From: Heterostelium album PN500
Taxonomy: Eukaryota > Evosea > Eumycetozoa > Acytosteliales > Acytosteliaceae
DNA length: 64,000 nt
Assembly: GCF_000004825.1 (NCBI RefSeq)
Contig: NW_008805073.1
Coordinates: forward strand, 496,001-560,000
Direction of reading: 5' to 3'
Positions within the stretch are counted from its first letter, which is position 1. Every line of letters starts with the position of its first letter. The notes under the pieces are model-generated. The model searched no databases and was not told where the DNA came from. It worked only from the letters and a program-made list of their open reading frames with translations. The position numbers and the translations under genes were made by a program. Of the stretch, positions 1-9,702 are shown in pieces.

Positions 1-7
1 TTCCTTC

Positions 8-31
8 TTTTTTGAGAACGTTCTCAAAAAA
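8..31. promoter_or_regulatory. 24-bp perfect palindrome with a heat-shock-element core
   Basis: Six T, then GAGAACGTTCTC, then six A form a perfect 24-bp palindrome. The core AGAACGTTCT is two inverted nGAAn units, the minimal pattern bound by heat-shock factor. It lies about 130 bp beyond the 3' end of the TPLATE gene, so if functional it more likely serves a gene left of the window. The palindrome is seen directly; regulatory use is inference. Confidence 0.35.
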
Positions 32-159
32 AGCAAACATTACAGAATATGCTCAGCCTCATAGATTGGTGACTTGTATTATTTAAATAATCTATTTTAT
101 TATCATAGTATTAATATTATTATTAAATTTAAAAAAAAACTAAACAACAATCAATAGAA

Positions 160-2110
160 TCAATAAAACTCTTGTTCTATCGATAATAATGTTGTTGTAT
201 TCGATTGTTGTACATTTGTTTTCTTTTCTTTCCATTGATTTAGTAATTTAATTTCTTGATCTATTGATGATGTTGATGAAGATGGAGTTGGTTTTGATGT
301 TGAATTTGTTGTTTTTGTTGGTTCTTTAATTGAGGTTATTGAAAATAGTGAATTTTCACCTGGACCTTGTAGACGAGCCAAGAATGTATCGCTTTGTCTT
401 GGAATCTTTTGTATCCAGAGATCCAATACGTTTTGGAATGACGATAGAACTCCAGAGTTGGAGGAACGGAATTCAAAGCGCGTCTGGATGACCTTTCCGT
501 GATACTCATCCATGGTGACGCGATCCATTCCCGTGACGATGAAGCAAATCTGGTCGTTGAACCAGGTCGACGATGAAAATGCCAGTTGGAAAGAACTGGC
601 GTCAAAGTACGACGATTGCACATTGTGGAATGGGTAGTTTAGGAGACATTGATTGATGAGTTCACGACTCACCGAATCGCCTTCGAATACAACGTCCACT
701 TGGAACGACGCTTCGAAACGTGGCCATTGCTGGAGGAATTGATGCTTATTGTATTTCAGAGGTATCAAGAATTGATTCCAATCGAATTGGTAGTCTTGTA
801 GACGTGTCTCGATCGGTACCATGGTGACGGGTGGCGGCTTGGTTGACTGCGCCGACTCGATTTCACACATGCCCGAAGGATGACAATAGGCAATAGAGAA
901 TGTTACATAGTTGTGGTCGAGTCCGGTTACCGATAGAGGAACCTCAAATTGATAGGATTTCTCTGGGAGAAGCTTGGGAATTTGGTGGCGCGACTGTGTG
1001 AGTGGATGTGGAAACTCGAGATGTCCAGAGAGTCCGAGGGTGACGGTGATATTCTTCAGGGCGAATGGGAGCAAGTTGGTGACGCTGATATTCAAGCTGA
1101 TCGTGTGGAGCGTTGGGTGAGCAGTGTGACTGACTTCCAGCCAGACGGGGTCGCCGCATCCCGAGAGTAGAGTGGTGTCGCGCGATGGACGGTCGCGAAT
1201 CGACGAACCATAATGCTCGCCAGCCAGCCCGGTGATCGCTTTCTTGCATTCATATGCAAAGATATCGCTTGCCGTTCTCAGAGTGTTGGAACTCTCGAGG
1301 AATTCAATGGGAATGCAATAGGAGAAGTCGATATTCGATGGCGCGAACGAAGGGGTGGCGCGAACCGACGGGTTGGCGATTGCTTTCTTGATGAAGCGAG
1401 CCCGACTCACCACCTCCTTGTTGGAGGAGTACCCCTCGATGAGATCGTCGAGCGTACGTTGGACAGCGCTGTCCGCAGAGGGAATATTCAATCCCATCAA
1501 GTAGAGACACTCCAACGCACCGAGCCAGAAAGCACTGAGAGATTTCAGCTGAGCTGGAACGGCGCGGCCATACTGTGATACTCCCATCACCATGTTTCGG
1601 ATGCTGCCATTGAATTGTGTGAATTTCGGTTGGTTATCGAGATAGAGGAAACGCGCACGCAGTGTATTTATCAGTAGGATAGAATCGCTCTGTTCATAGA
1701 CTTTGTTGGCTGATGACTTTAAGAGATGCAACGCCAACAAGAAGATCGATTGCAGACAGATGTAATCCGATGGAATCTTTGGTATTTGTTCTAAAAGATC
1801 CGAACGTAAAAGTGATACTAATTTCTGTGCGTTTGTAGCTGTTGCTGTTGTTGTTGGATCCGATGCTGCTGCTGATGAAGAAGACGACGTTGTTGTTGTT
1901 GTTGTTGGCAAGGTGACGCGACATAACCAATCGACGAAACGAATACAATATTCATGTGCAGAAAGACGTTCTCCTGCCCATAATACACATTTCAAACATA
2001 TTTCTGAAATACTGAGTGCAATCTGGTGTAGATGGAACAATGCAGTTGCATTGGATAATGATGATCCAGATGTTGAAAGTGATGTCGATGATGATGATAA
2101 TGATGAACTA

Positions 2111-2142
<32 letters not shown>

Positions 2143-3631
2143 ACTGTTGACATTCTCTTCTTGTAAATATTTTGATAGAATATTATGATGACTTGCAACC
2201 ATTGACACAACTATTTCCTCACGGAAACTGCTGCTGTCATCTTGGAACGTGGAAATTAATACATTGTCTGTCATCAGTGGTGTGAAGAGGTTGCTCTTTC
2301 CACTGGTGATAACGTGTCTGTCGATGAGAAGCTCGAATGTACGAATTAGATAGCTCACACGCTGGTTGGAATCGGTTATGGTTTTGATCGATGGGAAAAT
2401 GCGTATTAAGGTCGCCAGTAGCAGGTCATCGTTCAACATGGGCAGCACTCCCATGATGGCAAGCAGAATCGGTAGTGGATTGAGTGTCATTCCTTCGCGT
2501 CGCAATAGTCCAACGAATGCGGTGAGTACCGGCTGTATCCAGGTGTCGTTGTGCTGGTTGGCCTGTGTCAGGAGCAAGTCAAGCACCGCCTTGCCAACGG
2601 CGAAAACGAGCGCGTCGTTCGTTGATCCGAGCAGTCCGAGAAAGTGTTCGACGAGATTGGCGACGATGTTTTGCGGTGTCGAGAGTCGGGGTTTGGCGAC
2701 ACTGAGTTTGGGCACGTCGGACGACGGCCACATCGGGGTGCCGGCAGCGCGCGAAATGGTGTCGGCGAGGTAAGCGAGTGTATTTACGGCGACGTGACGC
2801 ATCGATATATCGATGTGATCGGCGCGACTCAGTAGCGTGTCAAAGTGGTCGACCAGCTTGGCGGCGACGACTTCGCCGTGGACGGCGAGTGCCTGGCGAC
2901 GCGCCGGACTATTGTCAAACTCGTCGGTGTGCGATACCGATCTGGAAATCTCGCTGAATAGCGTTGAAACGGCGTTGAATGCCGCTTGGTAGACTTGCGG
3001 GAGTGACTCGTCGAGTAGCCGATCCACCACCAGGTCCCAGCCTGTGGAGACGAACGAGCGGTACTGTTGGAGCACCGACTTGCGGTAGAACAGCAGCGTT
3101 GTCAGCGAATCGAGTGCAACTCGACGCACGCTCTGACTGGAGTGACGAACCAACGGGCCAAAGTCGGCGTTTCCAACCATCAACAACTCTGTCAGCACCG
3201 GCGAGATGTGCGGTAGCGATTTCAACAGACTGATGACCACTTCGATATCGTCGCTATTTAAATCCTTTACAATGATTGGAATGGCTTGTGACCATTCTTG
3301 TTTACTACATTTACAGCTTTTCAATATATTATATGAGAGTATTCTTGATGTTTTATTATCACCATCTGTTATACACTTTATTATTGATGTTTATGTTGTG
3401 TTTGTAAGTATTAAAATATTCGAATGATAAACCTCCAATTAAATTTGTACTACTATTATTATTCATTCATAGTAGAAGTAATAGTAATATCTATCTTACT
3501 TTTAATAAAGAAGGAAAGAATAGAGTGGGATCTCTACCTTGATTGATCCAAAATTGATTCAATTTTTGTAAACCACTCATTTGTTTGAGTGGATCACTAC
3601 TATTTAAATCTTCATGTATCTCTACTTCCAT
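160..3631 (-). CDS. TPLATE-like subunit of the TSET coat complex
   Basis: The large beta-adaptin-like TPLATE subunit of TSET, an adaptor/coatomer-related complex at the plasma membrane (known from Dictyostelium and plants). Two exons fit: 3538..3631 (start MEVEIHEDL) and 160..3365. The 172-bp intron keeps phase 1 and rebuilds an Asp codon, giving about 1099 residues, near the roughly 1180 of plant TPLATE. The first ~350 residues are alpha-solenoid (HEAT-like) helices, including a segment like WDLVVDRLLDESLPQVYQAA. A low-complexity Asn/Ser/Thr stretch follows near residues 440-560. From about residue 745 comes an appendage-like beta-sandwich (DPVWLEV, then a run ending LGLSGHLEF) matching the TPLATE C-terminal half. 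The last ~50 residues are polar. It is divergently oriented from the SPF45 gene. Family assignment is strong; exon 1 is my inference. Confidence 0.85.
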
Positions 3632-4079
3632 TTTTTATTTAATACTTTCTATATATTTATAACTACTACTATATCTATATCTATTTCTATATCTTTATAT
3701 ATGTTATGTATATTATTTTAAATCTAAGATCTTTTAACTAATCTTTACTCTATTTATCTATTATCCTTTTCTTTTTTTCCTTTTCTTTTCTTTTTATATA
3801 ATACAACAAAATTTAGATGATAATAATATTAACTTGATGATAAAGATAGATAAATAGGTTGATTTTATCACTCACTGACTATTTTGGTTATGATCAATCA
3901 AACTATTTTTCATCAAAAAAATTTAAAAAATTTAAAAAAAATTATTAACCATTTTCATTCATTGAAAATAGACACACAACCAATTTATTGGATGATGATC
4001 ATCGAATTAATTAACTTTAATAGATATAAGAATAATAATAATAATAATAATTAATAATAGTTAATAGATATATATATTA
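3632..4079. other. Divergent intergenic region, TPLATE / SPF45
   Basis: About 450 bp of A+T-rich DNA between two divergent start codons, so it probably holds both promoters. It contains a (TAA/AAT)n run just before the SPF45 start and mixed poly-T tracts. I see no reading frame or structured RNA. Confidence 0.6.
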
Positions 4080-5577
4080 ATGAGTTCGAAATCGAATAAT
4101 AAGAAAGCTGTCTTTGGTGGATTATATGATGTTCAAGGTGCAGATAGTATAGTCAGTTCATCGAATGACAATGATGTTGTTGGTGCTGCCAATAACAATA
4201 GAAATGTTTCACCCAGTGGTAGTGGTGGTGTAGATTCAAAGTCAACGGTATCTACATCACAACCGTCAGAGAAGAAATCTATAATGCCAGAGGGTTTCAA
4301 ACTACCTCCAAAACTATACCAAGCTGCTGCCAAAAGAAATCAACAACAACAACAATCATCTAAACAAACATCAACTTCAACATCATCATCATCATCATCA
4401 TCTACATCAAGCCAAACGAAAACAATAACTAAAAAAGATATCATCAATAATAATAATAATAGCGATAAAATCATTAATAAGGACCACAATAATAGTAATA
4501 ACAACAACAATATCGAAATTAGTAATAATAATAATAATAATAATAATAGTAATAATAATTCACCTCAATTTCAAAATCAACATCAACATCAACACCAAAA
4601 TCAACATTATCAACAACATCAACATCAACACTCATTTATGGAAGAGGAAGAAGTTATTGATGAATACAATCCATTTAAACCGAATGACTATGAAGATTAT
4701 CTAAAGGAGAAAGAATACAATGAGAGAATGAGAATGAAGAGAATTGAAGAGGAAAGATTGTATCATCAACAACAAGAACAACTATATCATCAACAACAGC
4801 AGCAACAGCAGCAACAACAACATAATTATAATAATCATAATGAAAATAGTAGTAGGTTTATGGATATGATGGATGAAGATATTACAACTGGTGATGAAGC
4901 ATATTTAAGAAGAGCAAAACTTACAAAGATGGCTGCAGCAGCTGCTGCAGCTACTACCGGAGGCAACTCGATAAACACCAATGGCAAAGAAAAGATCAGT
5001 CAACAGGCCACTAAAATACTTTTATTAACTGTAACTTTAAACCAACCAAACACTATAATTATACCAATCTAAAGCTTTTCTATTTTATTTTGACCATCGA
5101 TTCAAAAACAAAATGATCTTTCATACTAATATATATCAATCTACTACTTCTCTATTCTATCTCTCTCTTTTAAAAACAAATCAATTTTATCAATACCATC
5201 ATCTTATTGGTTTGGTTGGATTTCAAAACATTACATACATTTCACTTCTGGGATGAAATATATCAACAAACAAATAATAATAATAATTAAACAAGAATAT
5301 TGTATCTACAAGAGAGGAGATCGATGATGATCTAATAGAGGATATAGAGAAGGAGTGTTCAAAGTATGGGCAGGTCTTGAATGTTGTGGTTGGCAATGAA
5401 CCGATCGAAGAAACAGGCATACTTGCGGCAGACGATATCATTGGAATATACGTTCAGTTTGAAACCATTGATCAATGCAATCATGCATTCACACAACTCA
5501 ACGATAGATACTTTGCAAAACGAAGAGTTAAAACTTATTTTTACAATGAACATACATTTAAACAAGGTAATCTATAA
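4080..5577 (+). CDS. rbm17: SPF45/RBM17-like splicing factor lacking a G-patch
   Basis: Homolog of splicing factor 45 (RBM17), a spliceosomal protein that binds SF3b155-type ULM motifs through a C-terminal UHM/RRM. Exons 4080..5030 and 5296..5577 join in phase 0, giving about 410 residues and restoring the family sequence KILLLTNIV at the start of the RRM. The N-terminal half is Asn/Gln/Ser-rich. The motif YNPFKPNDYEDYLKEKE (near residue 198) and TTGDEAYLRRAKLTK (near 274) match SPF45. The RRM ends with DRYFAKRRVKTYFYNEHTF, as in the human UHM. In SPF45 a G-patch (GxGxGLG type) lies between the AYLRRA segment and the RRM. Here that space holds only an Ala run and about 20 polar residues, so the G-patch appears absent. 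A possible donor at CAAG|GTAATC near the stop could add a short tail. Confidence 0.85.
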
Positions 5578-5828
5578 TAAGATAACAAACCACAATAGCA
5601 ATAAACATCATATCATATCATTTTTTGTACAAATATCAATATTTAAAGTTAAATAATATATTTTAAAGGGGTTTATTGGTTTTTTTTTTAAAAGAAAGAA
5701 GAAGTATTAATTTAAGGAAGAAAGATATTACAATTTTTTGAAATTCGAATACTGTTTTGTTTTGTTTTGTTATTTGTTGTTTTGTTGTTGTTGTTTCTGA
5801 TTATTGTTGTTTTAATGATTGTTTGTGT

Positions 5829-6557
5829 TTATAGATGACCACCACATCTTACACAATATCTTGTGTTGCCTGCATTCTCACGGTTACAAGATGGACATGT
5901 TTTACCATCGCCAGAGAGTTGTCCGGATGGATACAGTGGTTTTGATATTGGTGATTTAATGGGTGATGCAGATGGTGATTCAACGTTGACTTTGAATGGC
6001 GATGGTGGTGCACTACCTCCACTGCTTGACAATCCATTGGTGCCAGTGCTGCTGGCTGTCTTGTACGACAGTAGGAACGAGGTGATCACCGACGACAGAT
6101 CACGTACTCTAATACGACCGTTGGCAACGGTATGATCGATTCCCTCGCGTCCCAAACACACACGTGCAACGACCATCAGTGGATACGGTACCTGTTGCTC
6201 CTGAATCGCTTTGTTGGCGTTCTGGTAGAAGACAATGTCGGCGGCGCTCTCAAAGGTGGCGAGCCAGCCGTTGATGATCAGCTTGCGCAGCTGACCCTCG
6301 GACGACGGCACAAAGAAGCAATTGAGAGTCTCCAGACGCTTGCCGGCTGGCATCGAACGCTCGAGCTCGTTTCGACGCAGCTCGAAACGCTCAACTATGG
6401 CACGTGGTGGTGCATATTGCTGTACCAGTGTCACTGTATATGGATGTGTTGGGTTGTCCGATTGTTGAGCGCCGTCTTGCTCGATCGATTTCGCCCAGAT
6501 TCCACTGGCTACTTTTGCAACCGATGGTGATACTTCTTTTAATAATTCAGCTGACAT
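5829..6557 (-). CDS. Zinc-ribbon protein, possibly with a divergent PARP-like fold
   Basis: A 242-residue intronless protein that I do not recognise as a named family. The C-terminus is a clear zinc ribbon: CPSC, about 11 residues, then CVRCGGHL. Residues ~20-165 contain a pattern reminiscent of a degenerate ADP-ribosyltransferase domain: a segment like QLRKLIINGWLA, followed by DIVFYQNANKAI and MVVARVCLGREG, where PARPs have the 'HG...I...GF' and 'ly.crVllG' strands. The catalytic His, Tyr and Glu are not evident, so enzymatic activity is unlikely even if the fold is right. A Ser/Pro-rich linker (residues 170-215) separates it from the zinc ribbon. It is convergent with SPF45, 251 bp apart. 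The reading frame is firm; the fold is inference. Confidence 0.7.
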   Translation of the reverse strand: MSAELLKEVSPSVAKVASGIWAKSIEQDGAQQSDNPTHPYTVTLVQQYAPPRAIVERFELRRNELERSMPAGKRLETLNCFFVPSSEGQLRKLIINGWLATFESAADIVFYQNANKAIQEQQVPYPLMVVARVCLGREGIDHTVANGRIRVRDLSSVITSFLLSYKTASSTGTNGLSSSGGSAPPSPFKVNVESPSASPIKSPISKPLYPSGQLSGDGKTCPSCNRENAGNTRYCVRCGGHL

Positions 6558-7214
6558 GATTTGATGATTTTGATGACTAATTTGTTTGATTGACTTGATG
6601 ACTATCTATCTTCTTTTTTGACTGCGCGATTGCTAAGATTTCCAAATTTAATTTCTAAATTTTAAACTTGTTTGCTATAAACTTTTAAATTGATATCAAT
6701 ATTATCTTCAAATATTGATTTGAAACAGAGTGTTTTGTTTGAATTGAATATGAGTATAATATTATTATATTGAATGCTGCTTCTTTTGAAAAATAATGAA
6801 AATGTAATTGTTGCTGATTTGATTGATCATTCAAGCCACAAAAAAATTTTGGGTTTTGAAACCCCCATTTTTATGATAAATTACAAAAAAATTTAGATTC
6901 AATTTTAAACATAAATTTTACCACAAAAGTGAGAATTAAAATTAGATATATTATAAATACCAATATTGTTCATATGATTTAATTATTTCATTTTTAATTA
7001 AATCTATTAATATTTCCCCCATAATAAAATAAAATAAAATATTATTGTTGTAACTTCACAAAAATAAACACATTTATTTTAGATGATGTAAAGTTTTTAA
7101 TTTATTAAATTAATAATTTCTTCTGCAGGTGAGGACAGTAGTAAATCATCAATGATTTAAAATAAATATATCACTAATTTATGATTGAATGTTTTTTTGA
7201 GTTCAACACTCTTA
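6558..7214. other. A+T-rich intergenic region
   Basis: About 650 bp upstream of the zinc-ribbon gene, with many A and T runs. A small hairpin (GGGTTT-TG-AAACCC, near 6851-6866) and a (AAAAT)n run near 7027-7041 are visible. No coding frame seen. Confidence 0.6.
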
Positions 7215-7740
7215 TTTTTTGGAAACCATTACATCTTGATATATAGTTCGATATTCTGTTCTTACTCGAGATCTCGTTAATCTAAAAACAATATTGTATT
7301 AATAATAAAGTTAAAAATAAATATTTATTAAAATAATTACCATTATCGATTTCGCACTACAAGTAGATTGATATTCTTTACATTGATACCACGAAGTTAC
7401 CAAGTGACTAGGTGTTGTAGATGCAATACTGCTTATTAACTCTTTAGGGTCCAGCTAAGAAATATTGTGTTGCAAGATATCTAGTTGTTTCCTTTTTCAC
7501 TGATAAGTTGTTCACATTGAAATCCTCTGAGGATAGAACCTGCATCTAAAAAGTTTTTATATGACGAAATAACAATTATCATTATTTGATATACCATACA
7601 TTTGTCTCCTGGAACCATTCTTCACTTAAATATGTTGTCAGGATATCTTCATTTTAGTACTCTTTCACTTGAATGTAATATTTGAAATTTGATGTGGGTG
7701 GATTTGTTTCTTCACCATACAAAGAATAACGAGTAAGAAC
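7215..7740 (-). pseudogene. Decayed coding remnant of unknown family
   Basis: The minus strand carries stretches that read like protein but are not in one open frame. They include TRYSLYGEETNPPTSNFKYY, then DILTTYLSEEWFQETN, then SSEDFNVNNLSVKKETTRYL, then PKELISSIASTTPSHLVTSW and a final LTRSRVRTEYRTIYQDVMV. Candidate GT-AG introns lie between some of them, near 7560-7600 and 7280-7340, but at least one stop and one frame change remain after any splicing I could find. I read it as a broken host gene or gene fragment. The family is not recognised. It lies just upstream of the Sel1-repeat gene on the opposite strand. Confidence 0.4.
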
Positions 7741-7881
7741 AGAATAGAATCAACCATTTGTCTGTTTTTATTTTTATGAAATTTGATTGTTCACAACAGT
7801 TTTTTAATTTTTTTTTCATATGCATCATTAAATTATTATATAGATTAGAAAATAAGAGAGAGATTATAAAAGTAAAATAAG

Positions 7882-9426
7882 ATGTTAAAATCAACTTGTA
7901 AATCGATTAGTAATAGTGTTGTTAAAAGTTATAGTAGTAGTTTGTTTAGATATACATTTTGTCAATATAATAATGATAGATTTTACAGTAGTGGAAATAA
8001 AAAGAGTGAATCTATATTTACAAGATTACCAGATGATCATCAGATGAAAGTAAAGAAACAACAACAGCTGTTGAAACAGCAGGAGGAGATAGAACAGCAA
8101 CACAGGATACTAGAGAGTGGAAACGCACCAAAAGATATATTCGAAGAGAAACATCTAGATTTCTTTAAGAATGTATTAAAGAAGAGAAAACCTGTGAAAC
8201 CATCGGCATTCGATAATCACGATGAAGAGAATCATCTATATCAACAAAAACATAATAGCAATAATCAAAGACATCAACAACGTCAACACCAATCAAATTT
8301 AGATTATAATATGGATGATGATTTCGATGAAGAACATGAATCAAATCAGGCAGAAGATGATCAGATTTATAATAAATTGAATTTGGATAGACCGGAAAAT
8401 CCAGAGGAATTGTTGCGATCGATATTGAGTAGAGTCGTTGTGAGTGAGGAGTTTATCGATTTGCCAGAGGAGCGTGACGATATCAATGCTATTCGTGACG
8501 TGTTACTCTCGAAAGATGTCATTCAACAGGTGAACAAAGATAACGAGAAGAAATTCAGTGAGGCAAGAGCACTCTATGTCTCTGGATTCCACAAACGTGC
8601 ATTCGATATGTTCACCAATGAAGTGGATCAGCGTCACGGAATGGCCAATGTCTTCCTGGGAAATATGTATTTCAACGGTGTCGGAGTGGAGCAAGATATG
8701 TCGGCTGCCTATCGCCATTTTGTTGTGGCGTCGGTCGCGCGTATCCCAGTGGCGTTTGGAATGCTCGGTGAGATGAATCTCAAGGGCATGGGAGTGTCGA
8801 TGGTCAACGAACGATTGGCACGTACCTACTTTGACATTGCCGCTTCGATGAACCTAAAGTCGTCGATGGAGCAAGTCGTCTATATGATTATCAACGGTGT
8901 CGGTGGAGAGTTCAACCTGAAAAAGGCATCGTTCTACTTGAAGTTGTTGGCGGAGAAAGGTGACGTGCAGGCTGTCGTCACTCTCGGTGGACTACTGTAT
9001 GAACACGAAAAGAAGGTCGCTTTGGCGTTGTGGAACTATGCCGCACAGATGGGATCGGCCGATGCCATGTACTATCTCGGCAGACATTACTACTCACGTG
9101 ACAATCCAGACTATAACCATGCATTTGTACTGTGGATGCGTGCTGCCGAGCTTGGAAATGTTAATTCACAGTTTTGTCTCGGTGGAATGTACGATATCGG
9201 ATTGATCTGCGAGCGAAACACCCAAACTGCTATGGAACTCTACGAAGTCGCAGCGAATGCTGGACACGTCGACGCGCAATTCCTCCTTGGAAAATACTAT
9301 TACTACGGTGTTGGCATTGAAGCTGACCGTGAAACTGGAATTAAATATCTCCAGATGGCTGCTAAACAAGGTGATCTCTCAGCAATTGAACTTATTCAAG
9401 AGATTAGTAAAAAAGTAGAAGAATAA
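7882..9426 (+). CDS. Mitochondrial Sel1-like repeat protein
   Basis: A 514-residue single-exon protein. The first ~36 residues are rich in Ser, Arg, Lys and Tyr and nearly free of acidic residues, typical of a mitochondrial presequence. Residues ~50-170 are charged and Gln/Asn-rich, with coiled-coil character. From about residue 225 to 505 there are about seven Sel1-like repeats (TPR-related helical pairs), such as ANVFLGNMYFNGVGVEQDM, AMYYLGRHYYSRDNPDY and AQFLLGKYYYYGVGIEADRE. Sel1-repeat proteins are scaffolds for protein assembly; the partner cannot be told from the sequence. It is convergent with the GRP125-like gene, 276 bp apart. I cannot name a precise ortholog. Confidence 0.85.
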   Translation: MLKSTCKSISNSVVKSYSSSLFRYTFCQYNNDRFYSSGNKKSESIFTRLPDDHQMKVKKQQQLLKQQEEIEQQHRILESGNAPKDIFEEKHLDFFKNVLKKRKPVKPSAFDNHDEENHLYQQKHNSNNQRHQQRQHQSNLDYNMDDDFDEEHESNQAEDDQIYNKLNLDRPENPEELLRSILSRVVVSEEFIDLPEERDDINAIRDVLLSKDVIQQVNKDNEKKFSEARALYVSGFHKRAFDMFTNEVDQRHGMANVFLGNMYFNGVGVEQDMSAAYRHFVVASVARIPVAFGMLGEMNLKGMGVSMVNERLARTYFDIAASMNLKSSMEQVVYMIINGVGGEFNLKKASFYLKLLAEKGDVQAVVTLGGLLYEHEKKVALALWNYAAQMGSADAMYYLGRHYYSRDNPDYNHAFVLWMRAAELGNVNSQFCLGGMYDIGLICERNTQTAMELYEVAANAGHVDAQFLLGKYYYYGVGIEADRETGIKYLQMAAKQGDLSAIELIQEISKKVEE

Positions 9427-9702
9427 ATAAATAAATAAATGATAATTATAAACCAATTAATTAATTTAACATAACATTTAGTTTAGATTAGTTTTTCTAA
9501 TTTTTTTATTTATTTAAATAATATATGTGTAATTAATTAATAATTTAGTTTTATAAATACATATTCTATATAAAATTATATGTATATATATAATAATATT
9601 GATATTGGATGATGAATTCCTCTTGTTTTGTTTGGTTTGGTTTGGTTTGGTTTTAATAAATAATACATTTGATTGGTGGTGTTGTTGTGATGATAAACAT
9701 TT

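Noticed and set aside
7012-7030. CCCATAA resembling the dictyostelid upstream element of small RNA genes
   Set aside because: Poor context match and no structured or conserved small RNA visible about 60 bp downstream.
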